Of a DNA stretch of 64,000 nt, positions 35,816 to 43,708 are shown piece by piece. The DNA comes from Pedobacter kyungheensis (GTDB lineage: Bacteria > Bacteroidota > Bacteroidia > Sphingobacteriales > Sphingobacteriaceae): NCBI RefSeq assembly GCF_000812965.1, contig NZ_JSYN01000028.1, positions 1 through 64,000 on the forward strand, written 5' to 3'. The notes beneath the pieces were generated by a model. The model was not told where the DNA came from and did not search any database. It worked only from the letters and a program-made list of their open reading frames with translations. Positions within the stretch are counted from its first letter, which is position 1, and every line of letters starts with the position of its first letter. A program made the position numbers and the translations under genes.

Positions 35816-36796
35816 TTACTTAAATTTTTGAGCCTTAACACCTTCTTTGGTAATCTTTACTGGTAAAATCATACCGTCTGCATCAAATTTCATTTCATCG
35901 ATACAGGTTTCGCGATGGTTTCCGTCAGTTTCTGTGAGTGGTCTGCGGTGGTAAACGATGTAATATTTATTCTTTTTCTCATTAATAATTAAAGAATGAT
36001 GCCCTGCCCCTCTTGCAATTGTTGCATCTTGCTGTAAAATTTTACCTACTCTTTTAAACGGACCAAATGGCGAATCGCTTACCGCGTAGGCTACGCAATA
36101 ATCTGGACCTGTCCAGCCGCCCTCGCTCCACATGAAATAGTATTTACCGTTTCTGATGAACATATATGGCCCCTCTACATAATTATCAGGCGTTATTTCT
36201 TTAAAGGTAGTTCCATCCGGGAAAGGCAGGAAACCCGTAAAATCTTGATTTAATTTGGCAATATTACAGTGTTTCCAGCCACCATAAATCAGGTAATATT
36301 GTCCGTCTTTATCTTTAAACACAAACTGATCAATAGGCTGAGCACCGTTATAAAACTTATCAACCAGTGGCTTACCTAAGTGATCTTTATATGGCCCTTC
36401 GGGCTTGTCGGCTACAGCTACTCCAATTCCACCAATTTCTTTATCGCTCTGAATATCGTTGGCCCCGAAAAATAAATAGTATTTTTTGTCTTTTTGTACA
36501 ATTGCCGGAGCCCACATGGCTTTATTGGCCCACTTAACCGCAGCAGTATCTAAAACATGAGGGTGTTTTTTCCAGTTTACCAAATCATCAGAAGAAAAAG
36601 CATCGATAAAAACCTGCTCTTTATACCTTGCCGAGTAGGTTGGATAAACCCAGTATTTATTGTTAAAAACAGCGGCCTCAGGATCGGCGTACCACCCGGG
36701 AAATATTGGATTTCCGGATTGCTTAATCGTTTTAGTATCCTGAGCAAAAGAAGCAAGCCCGGATAAAAGTAAAAGAGAAGAGAATAAATATTTCAT
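35816..36796 (-). CDS. Secreted glycoside hydrolase family 43 protein
   Basis: 326 residues; signal peptide MKYLFSSLLLLSGLASFA with Q at +1. Five-bladed propeller with the three GH43 acids in place: Asp38 in GWYADPE (base), Asp156 in PIDQFVF (pKa modulator) and Glu208 in VEGPYMF (acid). The family includes arabinofuranosidases, xylosidases and galactosidases; which linkage is cut cannot be told. Periplasmic. No SusCD partner or regulator next to it, so it is not part of a classic polysaccharide utilisation locus in this window. Confidence 0.92.
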   Translation of the reverse strand: MKYLFSSLLLLSGLASFAQDTKTIKQSGNPIFPGWYADPEAAVFNNKYWVYPTYSARYKEQVFIDAFSSDDLVNWKKHPHVLDTAAVKWANKAMWAPAIVQKDKKYYLFFGANDIQSDKEIGGIGVAVADKPEGPYKDHLGKPLVDKFYNGAQPIDQFVFKDKDGQYYLIYGGWKHCNIAKLNQDFTGFLPFPDGTTFKEITPDNYVEGPYMFIRNGKYYFMWSEGGWTGPDYCVAYAVSDSPFGPFKRVGKILQQDATIARGAGHHSLIINEKKNKYYIVYHRRPLTETDGNHRETCIDEMKFDADGMILPVKITKEGVKAQKFK

Positions 36797-37253
36797 GGGT
36801 ACAATTTAGAAAAAAAATCTGTTTAACCGCAAAGTACGCGAAGAAATGGCGCGAAGGACGCTGAGTTGAATGCATGTTTTAGGTAGTTATTAAAACATCA
36901 ACCACAGAGGGCATAGAGTTTTTCACAGAGAAGCACTGAGGTATATTGCTCAATACTTTCCTGATTAAAAAACTGAGATTATGGCATGCTCCAGAATGAC
37001 GTATTCAATAACGCATAACCTTATTCTTCTTGTACGCTATGTATTTTCTTTGTGTTCTTTGTGGTTTAAAAAAAAGCAGCATTCAGGTTCTGGAAACAAT
37101 TTGCAGCTTTAGCGGCCTTTGTGTTTCAATCTGCGTGCTTTCCGGTTAAAAAATAGTGTCTTTTTTTACCAACGACGGAATACAGACGCTGATTTTCAAA
37201 AAAAATCCCTGTTTAGCCAGGCCAAACAGGGATTACAGGAGCACGGAATAAGT
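36797..37253. other. Gene-free region with degenerate dispersed repeats
   Basis: No gene is seen. It holds words typical of Bacteroidota intergenic repeats: AACCGCAAAGTACGCGAAG near 36823, AACCACAGAGGGCATAGAG near 36900, CACAGAGAAGCACTGAGG near 36925, and the reverse-orientation word TTTGTGTTCTTTGTGGTTT near 37050, so the two sides form a long imperfect inverted pair. The family assignment is from memory. A terminator for the M20 gene closes the region. Confidence 0.6.
37195..37236 (-). terminator. Intrinsic terminator after the M20 gene
   Basis: AATCCCTGTTT (37204-37214) pairs exactly with AAACAGGGATT (37224-37234); on the minus strand the stem is followed by a run of Ts (37198-37205). Confidence 0.9.
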
Positions 37254-38624
37254 TTATTTACTTAATTCGGCAAAATACTTGTGGAATAAAGGCAGAGTTT
37301 CGATTCCTTTGTAGTAATTATAGATATCGTATTTCTCGTTTGGTGAGTGCAATGCATCGCTATCTAAACCGAAACCAAAAAGTACCGATTTAATACCCAA
37401 TACATCTTCAAATAAAGCCACAATTGGAATACTACCTCCGCCACGTGTTGGAATGGCCGTTTTACCGAAACTATCTTCGATAGCTTTTTCGGCGGCTTTG
37501 TAAGCTACGCTATCAGTTGGCGTTACCACAGGCTCGCCCCCGTGGTGCGGCGTAACTTTAACTTTTACATTTTTAGGTGCAATGCTTTCGAAATGTTTGG
37601 TAAAAATTTCAGCAATTTCTTCTGAGCTTTGGTTTGGCACCAAACGCATCGAAATTTTAGCATTGGCTTTACTTGGCAATACGGTTTTAGCCCCTTCGCC
37701 AATGTAACCACTCCAGATTCCGTTCACTTCTAATGTTGGGCGCGTTCCGGTACGCTCTAAGGTAGAATAACCTTTTTCGCCCCAAACTTCCTCAATATCA
37801 AGATCCTTTTTATATTCAGCCTCATCATAAGGTGCTGAATTTAAGGCTTTTTTCTCTTCGTCTGTTAATTCAACCACTTTATCGTAAAAAGCAGGAATGG
37901 TAATATGATTGTTTTCGTCGTGTAAAGAAGCAATCATTTTACACAAGATCGTTGCCGGGTTAGCCACTGCACCACCATAAACACCTGAGTGTAAATCGCG
38001 GTTTGGTCCTACTACTTCAACTTCCATGTACGCCAAGCCGCGTAAACCTGTTTCGATTGATGGGTGTTCCATGCTAATCATCGAAGTATCAGAAATTAAC
38101 ACTACATCGGCTTTTAAGCGCGCTGCATTTTCCTTTACGAAAATACCAAGATTTGCAGAACCTACCTCCTCTTCGCCTTCAATCATAAACTTAACGTTGC
38201 AAGCCAGGGTGTTGGTTTCCATCATCAGTTCGAAAGCTTTTACATGCATGTAAAACTGGCCTTTGTCATCGCAGGCACCACGGGCATAAATTTTACCATC
38301 ACGCACCGTTGGCTCGAAAGGAGGCGTATGCCACAATTCTAACGGATCGGCTGGTTGTACATCGTAGTGGCCATATATTAAAACAGTTGGTAAAGCAGCG
38401 TCAATAATTTTCTCGCCATAAACAATAGGATATCCGGCTGTTGGACAAATCTCTACGTTATCGGCTCCTGCATCCTTCAGTTTCTGTGCTACATAATCGG
38501 CAGTTTTTAAAACATCGCCTTTATATTTAGGATCGGCACTAACCGATGGAAAACGCAATAACTCAAACAATTCATCTAAAAAACGTTGTTTGTGCGTTTC
38601 TACGTATTTTTTAATTTCTTGCAT
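37254..38624 (-). CDS. M20 family dipeptidase
   Basis: 456 residues from the ATG at 38624, the start that fits the promoter just upstream. Two-zinc peptidase: His86 and Asp88 in YGHYDVQ, bridging Asp119 in GACDDKG, base and ligand Glu151/Glu152 in EGEEEVGS, Asp in LISDTS and a late His in DALHSPNE. The lid domain lies at about 195-350. Cytosolic, splits dipeptides or small peptides; related to carnosinase-like M20 enzymes. Monocistronic with its own promoter and terminator. Confidence 0.93.
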   Translation of the reverse strand: MQEIKKYVETHKQRFLDELFELLRFPSVSADPKYKGDVLKTADYVAQKLKDAGADNVEICPTAGYPIVYGEKIIDAALPTVLIYGHYDVQPADPLELWHTPPFEPTVRDGKIYARGACDDKGQFYMHVKAFELMMETNTLACNVKFMIEGEEEVGSANLGIFVKENAARLKADVVLISDTSMISMEHPSIETGLRGLAYMEVEVVGPNRDLHSGVYGGAVANPATILCKMIASLHDENNHITIPAFYDKVVELTDEEKKALNSAPYDEAEYKKDLDIEEVWGEKGYSTLERTGTRPTLEVNGIWSGYIGEGAKTVLPSKANAKISMRLVPNQSSEEIAEIFTKHFESIAPKNVKVKVTPHHGGEPVVTPTDSVAYKAAEKAIEDSFGKTAIPTRGGGSIPIVALFEDVLGIKSVLFGFGLDSDALHSPNEKYDIYNYYKGIETLPLFHKYFAELSK

Positions 38625-38641
38625 AACAAAATTAGTTTGGG

Positions 38642-38675
38642 CAAATATAGGTTTTACCAAATAAATGACACCAAA
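38642..38675 (-). promoter_or_regulatory. Promoter of the M20 gene
   Basis: On the minus strand: -33 box TTTG (38672-38675), a 22-base spacer, and -7 box TATATTTG (38642-38649), both exact. The start of transcription would be near 38635, about 11 bases before the ATG. Confidence 0.7.
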
Positions 38676-38881
38676 TACGGGCTAAATTATCGTTAGCTCA
38701 GGGTAAAACTAGCCAAATACGTAAGCATGTACTTTTTACTGCTTTAAACACGTCTGCCGGCGAATACAAAAAAATGGTTTATTGTTTGTAAAAAAGAAAT
38801 CAGAGGGTGTTATTTATATTTACTTTTTTGTACATTGCGCAAACAGATATCCTTAAACCTGCATAGAAAGAATTTTTGAAG

Positions 38882-39868
38882 ATGAAGCATAGTGCATTAG
38901 TATTTTTATCGCTGCTGCTACTGCTTTGTGTTTGTACCACCTCTTTTGCCCAAGCTCCGCCACCAAACCAAAACCCAACCCGCGTTAGCTGCCCCGAAGC
39001 CGCTCAATATTATTCGAAAGATAGTATCAACATTGTAACTTTTGGCGCTAGTACAGTTGAAGGCGTAAACGGGCAAGGTTTTCAAACCATGCTGAGAAAC
39101 AACTTTTTAAACTGTTATACCAATAAAATTGTAGATATAACCAACCATGGTATTGGCGGACAAACGACTTTTCAGGGTTTGCTTAGAATTGACAATGCCA
39201 TAAGTAACCGTACTGGCTTTATTGTGATAGACATGGGGATTAACGATGCTGTATCTATTGCACGAGGTAAAGGAAGTGTTGCCGAAACGATTGCCAATAT
39301 GCGGAGCTTTATTACCACCAGCATGAAACAAAAGTTAGTGCCTATTTTATGCACTTTACAAAATGTTGATGACCGCACGGATAAATTTAATGTTACCGTT
39401 AATACCAACATCAGAAGTATAAATACCGGATACAGACGCCTGGCAGCAGAATATAAAATTTACCTGGCCGATGTTAACGCAGCCATGAGAAGAGATTTCT
39501 CTTTATATCAGGATGCTTTCCACCCCAATGCACGAGGCTACCGGTTAGTAAGTTATGTAATTTTTGATACCATTAACAAAGCCATTTTCGATAAGTTTTT
39601 AAAGTTTACTGTTACCCAGAACTACCCCAACCCTGCTTCAATGCAAACCTTTATTGATGTGGTTTTACCTGAATCGGATAAAATTAACATCCAGATTTAC
39701 GATTTAATGGGCCGCCTGGTTAAAACAGTGGTAAACGAATACCTTAATACCGGTAAACATACTTTGGAAATCAATACGTCTACTTTTGTGCCTGGCATTT
39801 ATTTCTTTAAAATCTCTTCCGATTCAGGTCAGTACAACTCGGCCAAAAAGTTTATTGTGGCACGGTAA
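38882..39868 (+). CDS. SGNH/GDSL hydrolase with T9SS type A sorting domain
   Basis: 328 residues from the ATG at 38882. Signal peptide MKHSALVFLSLLLLLCVC then SFA with Q at +1. SGNH blocks: Ser57 in TFGAST (block I), Gly in GIGGQT (II), Asn121 in GINDA (III), Asp211 and His214 in DAFHPN (V). The C-terminal 80 residues are a type A sorting domain (NYPNPASMQTF, IYDLMGRLVKT, FVPGIYFFKI, KKFIVAR), so the enzyme should be secreted by T9SS and held at the surface. Probably an esterase acting on acetylated carbohydrate or lipid; substrate unknown. Confidence 0.92.
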   Translation: MKHSALVFLSLLLLLCVCTTSFAQAPPPNQNPTRVSCPEAAQYYSKDSINIVTFGASTVEGVNGQGFQTMLRNNFLNCYTNKIVDITNHGIGGQTTFQGLLRIDNAISNRTGFIVIDMGINDAVSIARGKGSVAETIANMRSFITTSMKQKLVPILCTLQNVDDRTDKFNVTVNTNIRSINTGYRRLAAEYKIYLADVNAAMRRDFSLYQDAFHPNARGYRLVSYVIFDTINKAIFDKFLKFTVTQNYPNPASMQTFIDVVLPESDKINIQIYDLMGRLVKTVVNEYLNTGKHTLEINTSTFVPGIYFFKISSDSGQYNSAKKFIVAR

Positions 39869-39923
39869 CAAAACAATTAATCAATAGTCACATAGCTGAT
39901 TAATTTGTTTCATATCTTTAACA

Positions 39924-40472
39924 ATGCCAACAGAAACTTTTACCAATGAGGTGATCGATATCAGCTCGCTACCGAAATACGAAGAAATAGCACTCCAACA
40001 TCCTCACTCCGATTATTGGAAAATTATTTGCATTAACTTATCCGTTTTTTTAGGTTTTATCGGAATCGGCGCCGTTATACTGTTGTTTTTTATCAACGAA
40101 ATCAGAACCCACGCCTTTTTAATAACGACCATCTATGTAACACTTGCCGTTATATTGTTCCTGTTATTTCGGGCCAGCTTTAAGAAAAGAGGATATGCCA
40201 TCCGTACACATGATGTAATCTACAAAAGCGGCATCATTGCCGAATCTACCACCATTGTACCTTTAAATAGGATCCAACATATCGAACTGAACGAAGGTAT
40301 TTTATCCAGAGTTTTTCATCTGGGATCGTTACAAATCTTTACCGCAGGCGGCCAAACCGGGCATATCCACATTTCGGGTATCCCGATTGAAACGGCAAAA
40401 AACATTAGGGATCTTTTATTAAAAAAACTGGATTTAACTGAAAATCAAACTACTGATCCAACAGCATCATGA
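39924..40472 (+). CDS. Bacterial PH domain membrane protein, YdbS-like
   Basis: 182 residues: two membrane helices (about 33-57 and 66-86) followed by one bPH2 domain (about 90-172: YAIRTHDVIYKSGIIAESTTI, PLNRIQHIELNEGILSRVFHLGSLQIFTAGG). This is the YdbS half of the YdbS/YdbT pair. Function is not settled. It overlaps the next gene by 4 bases (ATGA), as in homologous pairs, so they are translationally coupled. A TATCTTTA element ends about 5 bases before the start codon region, one base off the -7 consensus. Confidence 0.88.
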   Translation: MPTETFTNEVIDISSLPKYEEIALQHPHSDYWKIICINLSVFLGFIGIGAVILLFFINEIRTHAFLITTIYVTLAVILFLLFRASFKKRGYAIRTHDVIYKSGIIAESTTIVPLNRIQHIELNEGILSRVFHLGSLQIFTAGGQTGHIHISGIPIETAKNIRDLLLKKLDLTENQTTDPTAS

Positions 40473-41974
40473 ACAAGGATTTCAGTAAACCCCAGCGACA
40501 ATCGGCGGCAGGCATTATTGTAATGGCCACGCACACCTTTTTAAAGATTGTAAAAGCTAGTTTTTTCATTTTTGTTTTAGCTTTTATAAAAATGCCGCTC
40601 CACCAAATATTTTATGTTTTGGCAGGCGTAGCTTTGCTTTTAGTAATCAGTTTCTTTTTTGCCTACCTGTGGTATTTAAAATTCACCTTCTTTTTAGATA
40701 AAGAAAAACAGGAATTTGTGGTAAACAAGGGGATATTTAACCGCGATCAGGTTATTATACAACTCGATAAAATCCAGCAGGTTAACATCAACCAATCTAT
40801 CTTACAAAAAATTATAGGAGTTTATGGTTTAAAAATAGATACTGCAGGCGCACACGGCGAAGAAGTAAGTATCAGAGCGATTGACGAAACTTCAGCCTAT
40901 AACCTTAAATCACATTTACTCCATAAAAAAGTTACCATTGAAAACCAACCGGAAGCCGAAACAGCAGCCCAAATTACTGAAGAAACCCCGTTCTTAAAAA
41001 TAAGCTCGTGGACTTTATTTAAGGTTGGGCTCACTTCAAACTATGGGCAAAGCCTGGCACTGCTTGCAGCATTCTTTTATACTGTAATTTACGAAGGCAG
41101 ACAGTTATTAGATAGCCTTAAAATTGATAAAAATACCATAGAAAGTACCGTTACCGGCATGTTAACCATTGTAACTGCATTTATTTTAATTGGTGTACTA
41201 TTGCTGGTTTTACTGGTAATTAATATGGTGCGAACCTTTTACAAGTATTTTGAGCTGCAAATCAGTCAGCATAAAGATACCCTGCTCCTATCATCAGGTT
41301 TAATAGCCAAGAAAAATACACTGGTTAACCCAGCTAAGGTGCAAATTACCAAATACAGCCAAAACTATTTCCAGAAGAAGCTAAACCTGCTAAACGTAAG
41401 TTTAAAACAAGCACATTTTGGCGAGAGTAAAAAAGGGCACGAAATGCAGGGCAATACGATGGAAATTCCGGGTTGCAATACTCCTGAGCGAGATGAATTA
41501 CTGCGGATGATACTGGCCAAGCTCCCTGAATCAAACAAAACCTTTATCCCCGACTGGCGTTTTTTAAACCTGCCTATTTTTTTCAAGTTGGTTTTGCCTG
41601 TGGCCATTTTTATAATTATAGCCATAAATGTTCCAGAGATTAAACCTTTTATAAGCGCAGCAGCTATTTATTTAATTGCAGGTGTTGTTATGATTTACAT
41701 CAGCTACAAAAAGCACTGCATTTCGATAAGCGAAGAATTTGTTGTGAAAAAGAGTGGTATTTGGGATATTTCACATGAAATTATAACACCTGCTAAAATT
41801 CAGGCCATTACTACTTTTCAATATCCATGGCATAAAGGTGTAGATGTGGGTCATTTGTGCCTGCATACTGCTGCAGGGCAAATTCGATTTAAATATGGCA
41901 ATTATACCGAAATTAAAGAGATGGTAAACTATTGGTTGTACCAGGTTGAACATCACAACAAGAACTGGATGTAA
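40469..41974 (+). CDS. Bacterial PH domain membrane protein, YdbT-like
   Basis: 501 residues with three pairs of membrane helices (about 25-75, 190-250, 365-410), each followed by a bPH2 domain (FFLDKEKQEFVVNKGIFNRDQVIIQLDKIQQVNINQS; LQISQHKDTLLLSSGLIAKKNTLVNPAKVQ; ISISEEFVVKKSGIWDISHEIITPAKIQAI). This triple arrangement is YdbT. It forms an operon with the YdbS-like gene and is closed by a terminator. Confidence 0.88.
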   Translation: MNKDFSKPQRQSAAGIIVMATHTFLKIVKASFFIFVLAFIKMPLHQIFYVLAGVALLLVISFFFAYLWYLKFTFFLDKEKQEFVVNKGIFNRDQVIIQLDKIQQVNINQSILQKIIGVYGLKIDTAGAHGEEVSIRAIDETSAYNLKSHLLHKKVTIENQPEAETAAQITEETPFLKISSWTLFKVGLTSNYGQSLALLAAFFYTVIYEGRQLLDSLKIDKNTIESTVTGMLTIVTAFILIGVLLLVLLVINMVRTFYKYFELQISQHKDTLLLSSGLIAKKNTLVNPAKVQITKYSQNYFQKKLNLLNVSLKQAHFGESKKGHEMQGNTMEIPGCNTPERDELLRMILAKLPESNKTFIPDWRFLNLPIFFKLVLPVAIFIIIAINVPEIKPFISAAAIYLIAGVVMIYISYKKHCISISEEFVVKKSGIWDISHEIITPAKIQAITTFQYPWHKGVDVGHLCLHTAAGQIRFKYGNYTEIKEMVNYWLYQVEHHNKNWM

Positions 41975-41975
41975 T

Positions 41976-42018
41976 AAAAAACAGTTGCCCGGACTTAATA
42001 CCAGGCAACTGTTTTTGT
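41976..42018. terminator. Bidirectional terminator
   Basis: AAAAACAGTTGCC (41977-41989) pairs exactly with GGCAACTGTTTTT (42004-42016), with Ts on both strands; it separates the YdbT-like gene from the convergent NmrA-like gene. Confidence 0.88.
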
Positions 42019-42019
42019 G

Positions 42020-42904
42020 CTAATTATTGTAAGCAGCAGCAAACTCAGTGGCAAAATCCTGAAGGCTGGTACTGCCCAAAACCGGCCTGTTTTTGTAATA
42101 ATCTACAAAAAGCTTGTTACTTCTGATGGCATCGCCCATTTCTACGTAATTTTTGGCAATTTCTTCAGGTAAACCAGCGCCAGTCATGCCGTTAAATGCA
42201 TCTTCATCGCTAAATGCTATCCATGGCAATTCGGGTTTACCAACAACGGTTCCTAAAGCTTTAGCTACATCGGCAGGTGTGCTTTGATCGTCATTAGCTA
42301 CATATAATACACTTTTCCCGCTCAATTCACTTTCCAATGTTTCGGCCGCAACTTTTGCAATATGACGTGGGTGAACCAGCACTAATTTTGCATCGGCACC
42401 AAAGTTGGAACCTAAAATATTGGCATGTTTAACCATATCGATATTGGCCAGGAAATTAATGAAGAAATAACCTGCGCGTAAATGTTTAATGGCTACGCCA
42501 TCCAGTTGGGCAAAAGTATTTTCTACCTGGTGTAATCCGGCAATTGGTCCGGTTCCATCTGGCAAATCAGCACCTACACTGCTTAAATTCACCACTTTTT
42601 TAACACCCGATTGCTGAATGGCTGCAGCATAATTTTTACCGGTTTCGCTGATATAAGCCTTGAACTGAGGTGCAGAAAAATCTGGCGGTACCATGGTATA
42701 AATGGCATCGGCACCAGTAAAAGCAGCAGTTAAAAATGTGGTATCGGCCACGCTTCCAATCAGCGGAATAGCGCCCAATGCTTTAATGGCTTCGGCCCGA
42801 TCGGGATTGCTGCTGATAATTTTTACTTCGTGGCCTTTGGCTACTAAAATTTCGGCAAGTGGTTTGGTAATATTTCCTAACGATCCTGTTAATGTGATTT
42901 TCAT
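42020..42904 (-). CDS. NmrA-like NAD(P)-binding oxidoreductase/sensor
   Basis: 294 residues. Rossmann fold with a variant dinucleotide motif TGSLGNIT at 6-13 (family form TGxLGxxG), then ADAIYTMVPPDF, KKVVNLSSVGAD and HLRAGYFFINFL, as in NmrA/QOR2-type atypical short-chain dehydrogenases. It lacks the YxxxK of classical SDRs, as usual in the NmrA group. Likely quinone or azo reductase, or a redox sensor. It is divergent from an HxlR-type regulator across 81 bases, the arrangement expected for a target of that regulator. Confidence 0.85.
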   Translation of the reverse strand: MKITLTGSLGNITKPLAEILVAKGHEVKIISSNPDRAEAIKALGAIPLIGSVADTTFLTAAFTGADAIYTMVPPDFSAPQFKAYISETGKNYAAAIQQSGVKKVVNLSSVGADLPDGTGPIAGLHQVENTFAQLDGVAIKHLRAGYFFINFLANIDMVKHANILGSNFGADAKLVLVHPRHIAKVAAETLESELSGKSVLYVANDDQSTPADVAKALGTVVGKPELPWIAFSDEDAFNGMTGAGLPEEIAKNYVEMGDAIRSNKLFVDYYKNRPVLGSTSLQDFATEFAAAYNN

Positions 42905-42910
42905 GATATT

Positions 42911-42944
42911 TTGTTTTTAAATTATGGATACAAAGCTATATTTG
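42911..42944 (+). promoter_or_regulatory. Promoter of the HxlR-type regulator gene
   Basis: -7 element TATATTTG at 42937-42944 (exact), with TTG at 42911-42913 as -33 and a 23-base spacer. Its -7 box overlaps the -7 box of the opposite promoter by two bases. Confidence 0.65.
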
Positions 42945-42961
42945 TACTTACTTTTATACAA
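42931..42961 (-). promoter_or_regulatory. Promoter of the NmrA-like gene
   Basis: On the minus strand: -33 TTG (42959-42961), 20-base spacer, -7 TAGCTTTG (42931-42938), an exact TAnnTTTG. Expected start near 42924, about 20 bases before the ATG. Confidence 0.7.
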
Positions 42962-42969
42962 GTACTTAC
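42944..42969. promoter_or_regulatory. Candidate HxlR operator
   Basis: GTACTTAC occurs as a direct repeat at 42944-42951 and 42962-42969 (18-base period); read as an inverted repeat, GTACTT (42944-42949) and AAGTAC (42960-42965) flank ten bases. It lies between the -33 and -7 boxes of the NmrA-like promoter and over the start site of the regulator gene, so binding would block both. Confidence 0.6.
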
Positions 42970-42985
42970 CCCAAAGTATGTAACC

Positions 42986-43339
42986 ATGACAGCGATTAAA
43001 GAGAGTTCGACCAGAAATTTTAACAAGGGCGTGGCATTAACCAGCTGCCCCGTAACCTTTGTAATGGAAAAAATTGGCGGTTACTGGAAGCCTATTATTA
43101 TCTATCATTTAATGAGCGGGCCAAAACGCTACAGTGAACTGAAACGGGCCATTCCGCAGATTACCGAAAAAATGCTGATTCAGCATTTAAAACAGTTACA
43201 GGCCGATGATATTGTGTACCGGGATGCCCAAGCCGTTGTTCCTCCTGTTGTTACTTATAGCTTAACCAAACCTGGAGAAGATCTTTTTACCGTACTCGAC
43301 TCTATGGTAGATTGGGCAGTGAAAAATGGTTCGGTTTAA
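42986..43339 (+). CDS. HxlR/MarR-like winged helix transcriptional regulator
   Basis: 117 residues from the ATG at 42986, chosen because longer readings run through the promoter. HxlR signature: CPVTFVMEKIGGYWKPIIIYHLMSGPKRYSEL, then AIPQITEKMLIQHLKQLQADDIV (recognition helix) and the wing with PPVVTYSLTKPGEDL. The Cys near residue 21 is the redox-active position in this family (compare QorR, HypR). It probably represses the divergent NmrA-like gene and itself. Confidence 0.9.
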   Translation: MTAIKESSTRNFNKGVALTSCPVTFVMEKIGGYWKPIIIYHLMSGPKRYSELKRAIPQITEKMLIQHLKQLQADDIVYRDAQAVVPPVVTYSLTKPGEDLFTVLDSMVDWAVKNGSV

Positions 43340-43676
43340 ATCAGGAAATGCGATAAAATCGCTTATAAATTAGCACCGAAAGGCAACATTTACAGGCATT
43401 TGGATTTTAACACCGTTAATAGCAGCATAGGCTTAATTTACCTAAACCTTGGCGAAGCGGATACCGGCTCAGAGCAGAAGGCCTGCAGGCGTATGAGCGA
43501 AGCAAAGGACTATGGTTGCTATGAAAACCAAACCTGGCTTTTCTTAAAGATCAGCAAGCCTTTACCGGCATACAAAACCATGGTATATTGCTTGTTGCTG
43601 TGATATACAAGTTTTACTTTTCAAAGAAAATCAGGTTCTATTTCTCCACAAATTCAATAAAAAGCTTTTGATTTCT

Positions 43677-43684
43677 TATTTTTG
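43677..43684 (+). promoter_or_regulatory. -7 element TATTTTTG of pcrA
   Basis: Exact TAnnTTTG. Start of transcription near 43691, about 18 bases before the proposed TTG start codon. No clear -33 box. Confidence 0.55.
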
Positions 43685-43698
43685 AACCTCAAAAAAAT

Positions 43699-43703
43699 AG
43701 GAG
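43699..43703 (+). promoter_or_regulatory. Shine-Dalgarno AGGAG that fixes a TTG start
   Basis: AGGAG followed by five bases and TTG at 43709. A strong match to the anti-SD in a phylum where SD sequences are usually weak. Confidence 0.6.
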
Positions 43704-43708
43704 CCGAA

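Larger units (their letters stand above)
43340..43708. other. Gene-free stretch upstream of pcrA
   Basis: A short frame at 43400-43603 begins with TTG and resembles no family, so I do not call it. The middle (43450-43520) has a GC-rich run around GCCTGCAGGC that resembles dispersed intergenic sequence. The last 30 bases hold the pcrA promoter and ribosome binding site. Confidence 0.5.

Noticed and set aside
37254-38624. Type II toxin-antitoxin or defence system in the 31-38 kb region (YhcG fragment)
   Set aside because: The YhcG homologue lacks its nuclease domain and no defence partners are nearby.
43400-43603. 67-codon open frame starting with TTG
   Set aside because: No recognisable domain or ribosome site; sequence looks like intergenic repeat.
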